A DNA stretch of 64,000 bases from Bacillus fungorum (GTDB lineage Bacteria > Bacillota > Bacilli > Bacillales > Bacillaceae_G). Of this stretch, positions 35,214 to 45,431 are shown piece after piece. Positions within the stretch are counted from its first letter, which is position 1. Every line of letters starts with the position of its first letter. The stretch spans positions 30,419-94,418 of the forward strand of contig NZ_NWUW01000017.1 in assembly GCF_002746455.1 (NCBI RefSeq). The letters are read 5' to 3'. Made by a program: the position numbers and the translations under genes. The notes under the pieces were generated by a model that saw only the letters and a list, made by a program, of their open reading frames with translations, did no database searches and was not told the origin of the DNA.

Positions 35214-35906
35214 TTATGAAGAAACGAGAAAATACCTTCTTTCTGGTCTGCCTACACTTCCATATGTAAGCTCCGCATGAACTTGCTTTCCTGATATTAA
35301 ATATTCTAAATAACGCCTCGCTGTTGATCGGCTTACTCCTACCATTGTACTTAACACTTCTGCTGTAATTCCTTCTTCATTCACTGTTAACATATGCTTT
35401 TTTATTTTTGCTAAAGTTAAGGGATCTATCCCTTTCGGGGCATATTCTATTTGGTTTCCCTTTACGCCTCTTTGAGACCATAAATGTTCTATTTGTTCCG
35501 TAGATAATTGATTAGTTTTCTTTAACTGCATAATCTTTTTTTGGTAACTTTCCAAACTTGCCTTAAATCGATCAAACATAAGTGGCTTTACGATATAATC
35601 TGTTACTCCGCCTCGTAAAGCGTGCCTCACTACATCTGTTTCCGATGCAGCTGTAATCATAATAATATCTGTATCATGTAAATTATGCCTAATATATGTG
35701 ACAAGTTCCGTTCCTTGCATATCAGGTAAGTACACGTCTAATAAAACTAACTGTGGCTTCACAAAATCTAGCCATTCTTTTGCTTGTTCTCCAGTCGTTG
35801 CTGTTCCAATTACTTTAAATCCCTCAACCTTTTCAGTAAAACGACGATGAATGTCCGCAATTCGAATATCATCTTCTACAATCAATACTTCAATCTCCTC
35901 ACCCAT
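35214..35906 (-). CDS. CitB-family response regulator (CitT-like)
   Basis: A 230-residue regulator: receiver domain with VEDDIRIADIH, phospho-Asp in LVLLDVYLPDMQGTEL and Lys in YIVKPLMFDRF, then a C-terminal helix-turn-helix region (TAEVLSTMVGVSRSTARRYLE). Its ATG overlaps the kinase stop (TAATG). By analogy with B. subtilis CitT it should activate the adjacent CitMHS transporter. It is a paralogue of the regulator at 16509. Confidence 0.9.
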   Translation of the reverse strand: MGEEIEVLIVEDDIRIADIHRRFTEKVEGFKVIGTATTGEQAKEWLDFVKPQLVLLDVYLPDMQGTELVTYIRHNLHDTDIIMITAASETDVVRHALRGGVTDYIVKPLMFDRFKASLESYQKKIMQLKKTNQLSTEQIEHLWSQRGVKGNQIEYAPKGIDPLTLAKIKKHMLTVNEEGITAEVLSTMVGVSRSTARRYLEYLISGKQVHAELTYGSVGRPERRYFLVSS

Positions 35907-37510
35907 TACAATTCGCCTCTCTCTTTTGGTAATGCAATAATAAATAATGCACCACCCAAATCCCCTTTTTCAATTGCAATACTTCCATTTAAATCTTCTA
36001 CTAACTCTTTCACTCTTGCTAATCCATATCCTCGTTTCCCGCCTGCTTTCGTCGAGAAACCTTTATAGAATATGCTAGTAATGACTTCATCATGAATCCC
36101 TTGTCCTGAATCTTCCACTCCAATTACTATCTCTTCTCCGATATCAGTTACAAACATTCTTACCTTCTTATCATTCTCTTCATTTCTTTCAATCGCTTCA
36201 AATGCATTCGTAATTAAATTTCCTAAAATAGAAACGACATAATTACTCTCAATATGTGGGCTTAATTTGTCTAAGCTACTTTCTCGATCTAGCATGAAAT
36301 CAATCTTCAACTCTCGTGCTCTATTATAGAATCCAATTAAAATCCCACCTAACCATGGATTTTGAATTCGCTTCATAATAAATTGAACAAAATCTTGATA
36401 TACCGCTGTTTCCTTATGAATAAGCTCTAAAGCATCTTCATATGATTCTAACTGAATAAGACCTGAAAGCGTATACAATAAATTATTATATTCATGTGTT
36501 TGTGCCCGTAATGCCTCTGTATATTGCTTCGTCTGAGATAATTCTGCTGTTAACTGATCCATTTCAGACTTCAAACGTAAGCTTGATACAACGCCCGTTA
36601 CTTTATTCTTTACTTTAATAGGTAGACGATTAGCAATAACAGCCTGCCCTTTTATATTTAATTGACGATCAAACTGTTCTTCACCAGTTTGAAGTACATC
36701 TAGTATTGTTGAATTAGGAATTACATTTAAAATAAATTCTCCAACAATATTTTGTTGTTTATCTAACGAAAGAATATCATAAGCTGCTTGATTGACTAAA
36801 CTAATCATGCCATTTTCATCAATGACAATAATCCCTTCGCGTACAGATTGAATCACTGTACTATGCTCTTCATATAAGGATGAAATTTCTTCTGGCTCCA
36901 TCCCAAACATCATTCTTTTTATACTTCCCGCTAAATATATAGAGCCGATTATTCCAATTAAAAGACCTACTATTGTAATCCAAAACACACGCTTTCCATA
37001 CACTTCTACCGCTCCATGAATATCATCCATTGAAAATCCAACAGACACCACGCCAATAATTTCATTTTCCTGATTACGAATTGGGACTTTGCCGCGTAAT
37101 GAAGGGCCTAATGATCCAGTCGCTTTCGAAACATAAGATTCCCCTTCTAATAAAACTCCTTCGTTATCTCCACCAACCATTGCTTCTCCTATTTTCTCTT
37201 TCTGAGGATGTGCATAACGGCTTCCTTCTTTATTTCCAACTACAATAAAATCAGCATCTGTATCATTTCGAATTTTTTCTGCAATTGGCTGAATAATAGA
37301 AGATGGATTTTCTTTTTGAAATGCTTCCTGGATTTCTGGTATAGCAGCAACTGTTTTCGCAACATGCAAGGCCCTTTTACCAATCTGCTCTTCTACTGTT
37401 GCTGATAATATGTAGTAAAATAAATAACTTGTTAACAGAAGTACGACTAGAATAAGTGTACTAATAGTTAATGTAACTCTCGGTTGTAGTTTTAATTTTT
37501 TAAATTTCAA
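35906..37510 (-). CDS. CitA-family sensor histidine kinase (CitS-like)
   Basis: A ~535-residue kinase with an N-terminal membrane helix, Cache-type sensor (SRYAHPQKEKIGEAMVGGDNEG), second membrane helix (ITIVGLLIGIIGSIYLAG), PAS domain (EGIIVIDENGMISLVN), SpoOB-like helix with RAQTHEYNNLLYTLSGL, and HATPase motifs NAFEAIE, DSGQGI and GYGLARVKE. The likely start is TTG at 37510 after AAGGGGAAGGGT; the frame is open to 37570 but no site supports that. It is predicted to sense external citrate. Confidence 0.9.
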   Translation of the reverse strand: MKFKKLKLQPRVTLTISTLILVVLLLTSYLFYYILSATVEEQIGKRALHVAKTVAAIPEIQEAFQKENPSSIIQPIAEKIRNDTDADFIVVGNKEGSRYAHPQKEKIGEAMVGGDNEGVLLEGESYVSKATGSLGPSLRGKVPIRNQENEIIGVVSVGFSMDDIHGAVEVYGKRVFWITIVGLLIGIIGSIYLAGSIKRMMFGMEPEEISSLYEEHSTVIQSVREGIIVIDENGMISLVNQAAYDILSLDKQQNIVGEFILNVIPNSTILDVLQTGEEQFDRQLNIKGQAVIANRLPIKVKNKVTGVVSSLRLKSEMDQLTAELSQTKQYTEALRAQTHEYNNLLYTLSGLIQLESYEDALELIHKETAVYQDFVQFIMKRIQNPWLGGILIGFYNRARELKIDFMLDRESSLDKLSPHIESNYVVSILGNLITNAFEAIERNEENDKKVRMFVTDIGEEIVIGVEDSGQGIHDEVITSIFYKGFSTKAGGKRGYGLARVKELVEDLNGSIAIEKGDLGGALFIIALPKERGEL

Positions 37511-37617
37511 AACCCTTCCCCTTACATAAATAAAAATGTAATTTAAAGAAAATACAGTTTTTTTATTCAATCATAACACGATTACTGTATATTTCTTAAT
37601 TTTTATCTTCATAAAAA

Positions 37618-37650
37618 AAGAAACGAAGTACAATTACTACCTCGTTTCTT
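37618..37650 (-). terminator. Intrinsic terminator of the second chemoreceptor gene
   Basis: AAGAAACGA / TCGTTTCTT stem extended by GTA / TAC, followed by Ts on the minus strand. Confidence 0.8.
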
Positions 37651-37661
37651 AACATTTTTTA

Positions 37662-39638
37662 TTACACTTTAAACTTCCCAATCATCCCTTGTAATTCTTC
37701 TGCCATTTGCGATAAATGAACTGCTGCTGCATTGATTTCATCTACTGAAGCTAATTGTTCTTCTGAAGAACCAGCAATATTTTGAACGCTTGCTGCATTT
37801 TCTTCAATCGTAGCTGCAATTTCGTTAATAGATGCGCTAACTTGTTTTGCATCTACTGTCATTTGTTTCGCTACTTCTACCATACTATCAATTTGTACAA
37901 CTGTATCATCTGTAGACTTCAATATTTCAGCAAAGCTTTGCTTCGTTTCATTTGCAACCACAAGTCCTGATTGTACTTCTGTCCCAACTTGCTTCATAGA
38001 GCTTACTGTTTCTTCTATGTCAAATTGTATCTCTTTTACTAGTTTTCCAATTTCCGTAGAAGACTGTCCTGATTGTTCTGCTAACTTTCGCACTTCATCT
38101 GCTACAATTGCAAATCCTCTTCCTTGTTCTCCAGCTCTCGCAGCCTCAATTGCAGCATTTAATGCTAATAAATTTGTCTGCTCTGCAATATGTTGAATCA
38201 CCTCAAGGATTGCTCCAATTTGTTTCGATTTATCATCTAGCAAAACAATAACTTTATCTGATTGTGAAACAGACTCATGAATCAATTGCATTTGATTCAC
38301 AGTTTTTTCAACTAACTTTCCACCATCTTCAGCCTTTTTCTTCGTATACATAGATGCTGTGGATACTAATGAAGAACTGTCTGCAACACGTTGAATTCCG
38401 TCTGTAACTTCTTCTAATAATGTTGCGCCTTCTTCAACTTCTTTCGTTTGTATTTCTGCTCCACTCGACACTTGCTCTATTGCTTGTGTAATTTGTTCCG
38501 TCGCTTCACTTGTCTGCTTCATACTAGCTGTTAATTCTTCTGAAGATGCCGCTACATGACTTGCCGAAGTATTTATATTGGAAATGACATGATGTAATGA
38601 TGCTGCCATCTCGTTAAAGCTTTCTCCTAGCTGCCCAATTTCATCTTTAGAATGAACTGTAATTGATTCCGTTAAATCACCTTCACTAATTTTTTTCGAT
38701 GATATAACAAGTTGTTTCAACGGTTTAATAATAGAAGCAATTATAAAGTAAATTACAATTCCACCGAGTATTAGTGAAATCCCAAGAACTGTTATCGTTT
38801 TATAGAAAATAGGCTCGGCCGCTTGAATAATTTCTTTTGAAGGCATAATTCCTGCTATTTTCCATCCAGTTTTCTTATTCGTTTTAAAAGTAATATTACG
38901 ATCTTCACCATCTAATGAATAATGAAAATCACCAGCTTCCTGTTTATAAAATTCTTTACTAAGTTTCTCTTCTAATTTCTCTCCCGGCTTCAGTGTCGGG
39001 TGTGCGACTACATTTTTATCTTGATCAAATATCGCTACATATCCTTCCTTACCGATATTAACCATCTTGGAAGTAGTTACAATATCATTGATAATTAAGT
39101 CAATCCCAAGGACGCCACTTTTATCCTCATTTTGTTTTGCTAGTGTAATAACAGTATTCCCTGTCGTTTTTGACTTATATGGAGCAGTTACAATTACTTC
39201 TCCGCTTTTTTTCACTGCCTCTTTATACCAATCTCTTTCTGTAGGATTATATCCTTCGGGCATTTGAATAGCTGGTGACTGAATAAATTGTCCATTACTA
39301 GATCCTGTATAGATTGCTTCCATTTCTGGATGTAATTTATTGTATTCTTCTAGTTTATTTTGGATGTTTTGAATTTGATCCGCTTGATAACTTGATTGTG
39401 TAAATAATTTCGTAAAATAAGTTGCATCTACTTTTTTACTGTCCAATTCTTTATTAATTACATTATCCAAAATTTTTATATTATCTTTCGCCGAGTTTAC
39501 AATCGTTTCATTAAAATTTGTTTTTGCCTGTTGATAAGACGTCCAACCAATTACAATACTTGGAAGAATTAAAATGATGATAAATGATACAAGTAACTTT
39601 GTTTTTAAACTACTACGCCTTAATTTTCCTTGAAACAT
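37662..39638 (-). CDS. Methyl-accepting chemotaxis protein, dCache type (paralogue 2)
   Basis: A ~658-residue chemoreceptor with membrane helix, double-Cache domain ([20 protein letters not shown]), second membrane helix, HAMP and the signalling tip [24 protein letters not shown] at 39638 follows GGAGGGGTAGAAAT and is preferred over the frame opening at 39731. It closely resembles the product of 18896, and each sits directly upstream of a CitA-type kinase gene. A carboxylate ligand is inferred from context. Confidence 0.9.
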   Translation of the reverse strand: MFQGKLRRSSLKTKLLVSFIIILILPSIVIGWTSYQQAKTNFNETIVNSAKDNIKILDNVINKELDSKKVDATYFTKLFTQSSYQADQIQNIQNKLEEYNKLHPEMEAIYTGSSNGQFIQSPAIQMPEGYNPTERDWYKEAVKKSGEVIVTAPYKSKTTGNTVITLAKQNEDKSGVLGIDLIINDIVTTSKMVNIGKEGYVAIFDQDKNVVAHPTLKPGEKLEEKLSKEFYKQEAGDFHYSLDGEDRNITFKTNKKTGWKIAGIMPSKEIIQAAEPIFYKTITVLGISLILGGIVIYFIIASIIKPLKQLVISSKKISEGDLTESITVHSKDEIGQLGESFNEMAASLHHVISNINTSASHVAASSEELTASMKQTSEATEQITQAIEQVSSGAEIQTKEVEEGATLLEEVTDGIQRVADSSSLVSTASMYTKKKAEDGGKLVEKTVNQMQLIHESVSQSDKVIVLLDDKSKQIGAILEVIQHIAEQTNLLALNAAIEAARAGEQGRGFAIVADEVRKLAEQSGQSSTEIGKLVKEIQFDIEETVSSMKQVGTEVQSGLVVANETKQSFAEILKSTDDTVVQIDSMVEVAKQMTVDAKQVSASINEIAATIEENAASVQNIAGSSEEQLASVDEINAAAVHLSQMAEELQGMIGKFKV

Positions 39639-39842
39639 ATTTCTACCCCTCCATACCGCTTTACATTTAATTTCTTTATACAAATCATACGATTCAAATG
39701 TATCAATGAGACTCTCTATCTCTTTTCTCATCTTTTTCTACATTTAAAAAATTGATACATACCTTTTTCATTCTATATAAATTAAATAATTAAAACAACA
39801 TATAAAAATGTATATTATTCGAAATATTATAATTCACAGAAG

Positions 39843-39871
39843 AACCTCTAGTATCTTACTTACTAGAGGTT
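39843..39871 (-). terminator. Intrinsic terminator of the flotillin gene
   Basis: Eleven-pair stem AACCTCTAGTA / TACTAGAGGTT downstream of the flotillin stop. Confidence 0.85.
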
Positions 39872-39883
39872 CCTCCCACTTTA

Positions 39884-41458
39884 CTATTCTTTATCTTTTT
39901 CTACTTCTTTTTTCTCATCTTCTACTACAGATACAACAGGTTTATCGTTTGATAATTGCTGTACTGCACCTTTTCCAGCAAATCCTTCTAATAACTCTTT
40001 TAAATCAATGCCAGAAGAAGCTTTTAATGTTTCTTGCATCGTTGCCATTAAATCAGTCGCATAACTTGCAACTTTTCCGGCGCCGCTATTTTTACCACCG
40101 CCGCCTGTATCGACAACTGTAATTTTATCAATGTTGCTAAGTGGGCTTGCAATTTCTTTCGCATAACTTGGAAGCATTTTAAGAACCATATCCATAATCG
40201 CGGCTTGCCCGTATAATTCAAACGCCTCTGCAATTTTTTGCTTCGCTTCTGCTTCCGCTAAACCTTTTAACCTAATAACATCTGCTTCCGCTGTACCTTG
40301 TGCTTTTTGTACTTCTGCTTTTGCTTGACCTTGCGCTTTTTCGATTTCTGCCTTTGCTAAACCTTCTACACGTACTTCTTCCGCACGAGCTCTCGCTTCA
40401 GCTTCAATCTTATATTGATCCGCATCTGCCTTTTTAATTTGTTTTACTTTTTCTGCTTCCGCTGACTGCTCCACAGCATAGCGATCTGCATCTGCTTTTT
40501 TCTTAACTTCTGCATCATATTGCTTTTCACGACGTGCAATTTCTTTTTCTTCTAATTCAATTTGTTTCTCACGCTCAATGATTTTAACGCGCATTTGCTC
40601 TTCCGTAACACCTTGTTGCGCTTTCGCTTGTTGTAATTCGTAAGAAAGATCCGCATCTGCGCGAGCCTGTTCTTGCTCTCTCTTATAAGATTGTACTTTT
40701 AACTCTTTATGTTTTTCAGCTTCAGCGATTTGAGCATCACGTTGGTATTCAGCTTCTTTTGCTTCTTTCTCAGCACGTGCTTTTTCAATACGTGCTTCTT
40801 TTTCACGCTCTGCATTCGCAACCGTTGCATCACGTTTAACCATTGCAATTTGTGGCTGACCAAGTGCATCTAAGTAACCGTTCTTATCCATGATTTCTTT
40901 AATCGTAAAGGAAACGATACGAAGACCCATTTTCTTTAAATCTGTAGAAGCTACTTCATGTACCTTTTGAGCAAATTGCTCTCTATTACTATAAGCATCT
41001 TCTACTGTCATAGAAGATAAAATAGCACGTAGATGCCCTTCTAACACTTCTTTTGCTTCTACTTTTAACTCTTCTGTTTCTTTTCCTAAATATTGCTCAG
41101 CTGCTGTAGAAACTTCTTCAATGGTAGAACCTACTTTAATAATAGAAACACCATTTACCGTAACTGGAACACCTTGCTTCGTATACGTATCACGTGTACC
41201 AACTTCTAATTTGTAGTTTAATAGGCTTAAAGGCTCTGCTCTTTGCATAATCGGAACTACGAAAGTACCGCCACCACGAATAATCTTAATCTTTTTTCCA
41301 TCATCTGTGGTAACAACATTTTTCCCGCCACCAAGCCAGTTCCCTGTAACAATTAATGCTTCATCTGGACCAACTGTACGATACTTCGTAATGAACACTA
41401 AAATGAGTAGAAGTAAAATTGCGAGTAACACTCCACCGATAATTAATGGAATCGTCAT
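39884..41458 (-). CDS. floT: Flotillin-like membrane scaffold (FloT/YuaG)
   Basis: A 524-residue flotillin. An N-terminal membrane segment (IIGGVLLAILLLLILVFI) leads into the SPFH/band-7 domain (IRGGGTFVVPIMQRAEPLSLL), then a long Glu/Ala-rich coiled coil (about residues 215-410, with REKEARIEKARAEKEAKEAE) and a C-terminal region. Flotillins organise functional membrane microdomains with a partner NfeD protein, encoded here 12 bases upstream. The start follows AAGGGGGAATTTAC. Confidence 0.95.
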   Translation of the reverse strand: MTIPLIIGGVLLAILLLLILVFITKYRTVGPDEALIVTGNWLGGGKNVVTTDDGKKIKIIRGGGTFVVPIMQRAEPLSLLNYKLEVGTRDTYTKQGVPVTVNGVSIIKVGSTIEEVSTAAEQYLGKETEELKVEAKEVLEGHLRAILSSMTVEDAYSNREQFAQKVHEVASTDLKKMGLRIVSFTIKEIMDKNGYLDALGQPQIAMVKRDATVANAEREKEARIEKARAEKEAKEAEYQRDAQIAEAEKHKELKVQSYKREQEQARADADLSYELQQAKAQQGVTEEQMRVKIIEREKQIELEEKEIARREKQYDAEVKKKADADRYAVEQSAEAEKVKQIKKADADQYKIEAEARARAEEVRVEGLAKAEIEKAQGQAKAEVQKAQGTAEADVIRLKGLAEAEAKQKIAEAFELYGQAAIMDMVLKMLPSYAKEIASPLSNIDKITVVDTGGGGKNSGAGKVASYATDLMATMQETLKASSGIDLKELLEGFAGKGAVQQLSNDKPVVSVVEDEKKEVEKDKE

Positions 41459-41470
41459 GTAAATTCCCCC

Positions 41471-42019
41471 TTATAATTTTGGTTTCTTTAAAGAATAAGC
41501 GATGTTTTGTACAAGTAAAACACCATCTTGGACTCCCTCGATAATAACCTCTGTGCCTTGCGAAATATCTTTTTTTCCAACTGTTTTAGCTGGGATTGCA
41601 TTACTTCCAAATTGAGAGGAAATTAATACTTCTCCAAATCCTTCTGTAGGAATTGTTGTAATGACTTCTCCTTTGCACCCAATGAATTCATCCATACGTT
41701 GTACGGTATTTTGCTCTGCCTCTGCAATCGGTTTTAAAATTAGTAGTTTCATGATGAAAACACCGATAAAAGATATAGCAAATGCACCAGCGAAAATAAT
41801 AATACTATTAAAGGCAAATAAATATTCTCCTATATAACTTAATCCACATAACATGGCGAAGAAACTAAGTAATAAAGTAACAACGGATACAGATCCGCCC
41901 CCAAAACTAAATATCGATTCAAATATATCTCCCAAAAAGATATAAATAACAGTAAGTATAGTAGCAATAATAAATCCGTATAAATAAATTGTTTCAAGTG
42001 GATAACCGAACAAGGCCAT
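41471..42019 (-). CDS. yuaF: NfeD-like membrane protein (YuaF), flotillin partner
   Basis: A 182-residue protein with three to four membrane helices and a C-terminal OB-fold NfeD domain (GCKGEVITTIPTEGFGEVLI, GTEVIIEGVQDGVLLV). This is the short NfeD form without the protease domain, as in B. subtilis YuaF, which is cotranscribed with floT. Start after GAAAGGGGGATAAGAA. Confidence 0.92.
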   Translation of the reverse strand: MALFGYPLETIYLYGFIIATILTVIYIFLGDIFESIFSFGGGSVSVVTLLLSFFAMLCGLSYIGEYLFAFNSIIIFAGAFAISFIGVFIMKLLILKPIAEAEQNTVQRMDEFIGCKGEVITTIPTEGFGEVLISSQFGSNAIPAKTVGKKDISQGTEVIIEGVQDGVLLVQNIAYSLKKPKL

Positions 42020-42120
42020 TTCTTATCCCCCTTTCTTAAACAATCCTCTTTTGTTATGTGTATGCCCCACCTCTTTCAAAGATTATTGTTCTTAATTTTC
42101 AGTTATTTATCCTTTAAAGA

Positions 42121-42140
42121 AAAGCCTGTAGTACAGGCCT
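42121..42140 (-). terminator. Probable terminator of the collagenase gene
   Basis: GCCTGT / ACAGGC stem with a 3-base loop and TTTTCTTT on the minus strand, 125 bases after the collagenase stop. Confidence 0.6.
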
Positions 42141-42264
42141 CTAAAAAAGAACAGGAGAAACCTATTGTGACAGGCTCCTCCTAGAAAATAACCGATATAT
42201 TATATATCTATATAATATACTATTTTCCACAAAAAGTAAAGTTAAACATACATTGGAAAAATAC

Positions 42265-45162
42265 TTATTTTACTGATAATTCGTATGTTCCATCGCCATT
42301 ATCATATTTATATACATACAAGTAATACTTACCTGGTTTTGCATTAAATTTTGCCTCTATATGATTTCCATTTGCTTGACCGTAAGTAGCATAATTTTGC
42401 ATATCTGATTCATGGTGAAGTACCCATGTCATCCCGATTCCATACTCATTTAAAACGGAAATATCGATATCTTTCGCTGATGCTACATTAAATGTATAAA
42501 CATCAGTGTGATCCTCGCCGATAAGGCTACCTTTTATAATAGCGTTTAGCCCAATACGATTTGCTTCCTCTGGACGATTATTTGGTTCTGATTCTGTTAA
42601 ACTTCCATCTTTAACCGTAACAGTTGTTTCGCTTCTGCTTTCTTTCCCTTTATCATCTTTTACTCTTAACGCTACTTTATATGAACCTTCTCTTTCATAT
42701 ACATGTACTGGATTTACTTCTGCACTTGTTCTTCCATCTCCAAAGTCCCATAAATAAGAAACAATTTTTCCATCTTCATCGTTTGAGCCATCACTTTTAA
42801 ATTGAATACCTTCTTTTACAAACCCATTATAAGGGCCATTTATATTAACTGTTGGAGCTTTATTTTCTCCGTCATCTTTTGCGATACCGTGGAAGACTAC
42901 ATCATATTCAAATTGATTTGAGCTATTTACACGGTAATTGACGAAGTATGCTGTAACAGTTTTGTAGCCACTCCATTCTTTTTGTGCCAGTTGTTCTAAA
43001 GCTTCATTTACTTTCTTACTCATTGCGTTCCAATCTTCTGACTCACCTTTTGTTACACTACCTGTAAATGTGCCTTCTAATGTAAATGTATGAAAGAATT
43101 GGGAGCTTTGTTTTGTCATTTTTGCATCTTTCATCGGCAACGTATCACTAATTTCTTTCTCTACTGCTGTTAACGATTTTGGTGCATGTTCAGCTAAATA
43201 ATCATCTGCTACTTCCGGTACATTATATTTATCTTGATTATCGATTAGCTGCTGCATATACTCTTGATACTCTTCATTTAGTTTAAGATCTTTACTTAAA
43301 TTCTCACGATAGGCATCATAATTTTTCACGTCATTTGCACGAATTAAATCTTGAATTTTATCAAATGTTTCAAATTGATGTGTATATAAGTAAGATTGCA
43401 ATGCGAACGAGTAATTATAGAAATCCCAAGAACCATATTTAGCAAATAGTGTACGCTCTGCTGTATAACGGCTTGCAGGATCAGATGATAATCCACTAAT
43501 GATGCTCTTTCTCGGTACTACATTATTTGTACGAGTAGATCCAGCGAAAAATTCTGCATTTCCTTCTTGGAACCACGTTAATCTTTCATTTTGATACATA
43601 TCTCCTCTTCCAAATAGGCCTGGTACTTCGTATCTCCCTTGCAGATAATGAGTAAATTCATGACGGAACAACTCTTCTAAACTATAAATACTTTGCTCTG
43701 GTGTACGCTCATATGTAAAGAATGTACCTGTCTCTTCAATATAAATTCCACCGTTGTTTGTTTCATATCCATACAGTTGTCTATTTAACTGATATTCATC
43801 TGGAGTATTATAAATTACTATTGTTAATACATCATCTGCATTTCCTGGTTCTAACGCTTTGTCGTTACCAATTACACGGTGATACTGTGCTTTTACTTCC
43901 TTCGCAGCCCAATATAGTCTCTTAATTTTTTCTTCTGATACTTTGTCTCCTGTTTTAAACACAATGGATCCATCGTCAAACGTGTACGTTTTTGGTAAGT
44001 ACTGCTCTTTTCCTTCTTGACGTATTTTCTCTAAATCTACTGTATTCCCGCTGTAATCTTTCCCATTATAATTCGTTGTAATTTGTTCTACCGCAACAAA
44101 ATACGGCTCACTTAAGCGTGGATACATATGCATCGCTTGTGTCACAACTTCTAATCCTTTATTTGGATTGCTATGAAACTTCCCTAAACGACTAGCGAAA
44201 TAAATTCCATTATTAACGAGCCACTTATTTTCTGGTGTTACTTCATTTAGAAGAGCAATACGATTTATTTCATTAATAAACCCATCTACTTTTCCATACC
44301 ACATCGTTTCATTCGCTTCTTTACGAGCCTCAATTAAGTAAGACTGTATATCATAGTCAATCCCTTGCATAATATCGTATACAGCTTGCCCTTTCATACG
44401 ATCGTCTACATACGTATGAAGATTATCATTATATTGTTTTAAAATATTAGCTGCATATTGAACAGTTTCAACATCACTTGAAGCGTTACTAATTAATTTT
44501 CCGTATGCAGATACGACTGTATCTTGTTCATCTGTACCAAGCTTAAAGTTTGGATTTTTTGCGATAGCTTTTAAAGCAGGTAAACATTTGTCCCGGAAGC
44601 TTCTTTCATTTAATTCACTTAATTCATTATTATAAAATGCTAGATAAAAAGCTGAACGCAACACTTCAGTAAACGTTTGAATTCCTTTTGAATCATCTTT
44701 CGTAAATGTATTCCCTCTATGAGCTAATTCATCTATAATGACCTGCATTTTTCCTTTATCTTTATAAAAAGCCTTTGTATCTTCATTAAATTGGAATAAG
44801 TCTGTAATTTGATGCCACTTAATACTGCCTAACGTTTCAATTAATTCTTGATTATTCATTTTGTTTAAATCAGCCATTGAATAGCTTTCTTTAACTTGCT
44901 TTACTACCGAATTCTTCATAATAGATGCTGGTCGTTGCGAAAAGTCTCCTACTTTTAACCGTTCTTGAAATGATAATGTTTCATCAACTTTTGAAATATG
45001 TCCAACTTCATCTACCGGCTTTTCAATCCCAACCGGTTTTGTTTTCAACACATTATAAGGTACTTTTTCTTCTGCAGATGCATGAGTTTGAAGTGCCCCT
45101 AACGATAAAGCCATTGTACTAATACTAAGCATCACTTTATTGATCTTTGATTTCTTGTTCAT
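42265..45162 (-). CDS. colA: Secreted microbial collagenase, M9 family
   Basis: A 965-residue secreted zinc protease. A signal peptide (KVMLSISTMALSLGALQTHASAE) is followed by the M9 N-terminal activator domain, the peptidase domain with zinc motif HEFTH and downstream glutamate in WFQEGNAEFFAGS, then a PKD domain (IVSYLWDFGDGRTS) and a C-terminal prepeptidase/collagen-binding-type domain (DVYTFNVASAKD). ATG at 45162 follows CAGGGGGACAAGGAT. A near-consensus PlcR box lies 68 bases upstream, consistent with a virulence-regulon collagenase. Confidence 0.93.
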   Translation of the reverse strand: MNKKSKINKVMLSISTMALSLGALQTHASAEEKVPYNVLKTKPVGIEKPVDEVGHISKVDETLSFQERLKVGDFSQRPASIMKNSVVKQVKESYSMADLNKMNNQELIETLGSIKWHQITDLFQFNEDTKAFYKDKGKMQVIIDELAHRGNTFTKDDSKGIQTFTEVLRSAFYLAFYNNELSELNERSFRDKCLPALKAIAKNPNFKLGTDEQDTVVSAYGKLISNASSDVETVQYAANILKQYNDNLHTYVDDRMKGQAVYDIMQGIDYDIQSYLIEARKEANETMWYGKVDGFINEINRIALLNEVTPENKWLVNNGIYFASRLGKFHSNPNKGLEVVTQAMHMYPRLSEPYFVAVEQITTNYNGKDYSGNTVDLEKIRQEGKEQYLPKTYTFDDGSIVFKTGDKVSEEKIKRLYWAAKEVKAQYHRVIGNDKALEPGNADDVLTIVIYNTPDEYQLNRQLYGYETNNGGIYIEETGTFFTYERTPEQSIYSLEELFRHEFTHYLQGRYEVPGLFGRGDMYQNERLTWFQEGNAEFFAGSTRTNNVVPRKSIISGLSSDPASRYTAERTLFAKYGSWDFYNYSFALQSYLYTHQFETFDKIQDLIRANDVKNYDAYRENLSKDLKLNEEYQEYMQQLIDNQDKYNVPEVADDYLAEHAPKSLTAVEKEISDTLPMKDAKMTKQSSQFFHTFTLEGTFTGSVTKGESEDWNAMSKKVNEALEQLAQKEWSGYKTVTAYFVNYRVNSSNQFEYDVVFHGIAKDDGENKAPTVNINGPYNGFVKEGIQFKSDGSNDEDGKIVSYLWDFGDGRTSAEVNPVHVYEREGSYKVALRVKDDKGKESRSETTVTVKDGSLTESEPNNRPEEANRIGLNAIIKGSLIGEDHTDVYTFNVASAKDIDISVLNEYGIGMTWVLHHESDMQNYATYGQANGNHIEAKFNAKPGKYYLYVYKYDNGDGTYELSVK

Positions 45163-45229
45163 ATCCTTGTCCCCCTGTTTAAATATTCCATTCAAGAATT
45201 TAACATAAAATCCATATATAACAATAAAA

Positions 45230-45245
45230 AATGCAATATTTCATA
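45230..45245 (-). promoter_or_regulatory. Near-consensus PlcR box upstream of the collagenase gene
   Basis: Minus-strand TATGAAATATTGCATT matches the PlcR consensus TATGNAN4TNCATA at every fixed position except the last (T for A). It lies 68 bases upstream of the collagenase start. Confidence 0.6.
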
Positions 45246-45431
45246 TTATTTCTTCTTACATTTTGTACATATCGTGAACACTCTTACTTTTATCTCACCT
45301 CCAATATTTATAAATCTATAGCGATTAAACTGACCTTTTACACACGTTAAAAATAGATTTTTTTGACAATTAAACCTTTAATTGTTATGGTTAATATAAT
45401 TGTTAACTTTATTAAACAAGGGTGGGATTCT

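Noticed and set aside
42020..42110. A SigW-like promoter upstream of the NfeD-flotillin operon
   Set aside because: TGAAAG and CATA are present but the spacing is 14 rather than the expected 16-17 and the -10 is poor.
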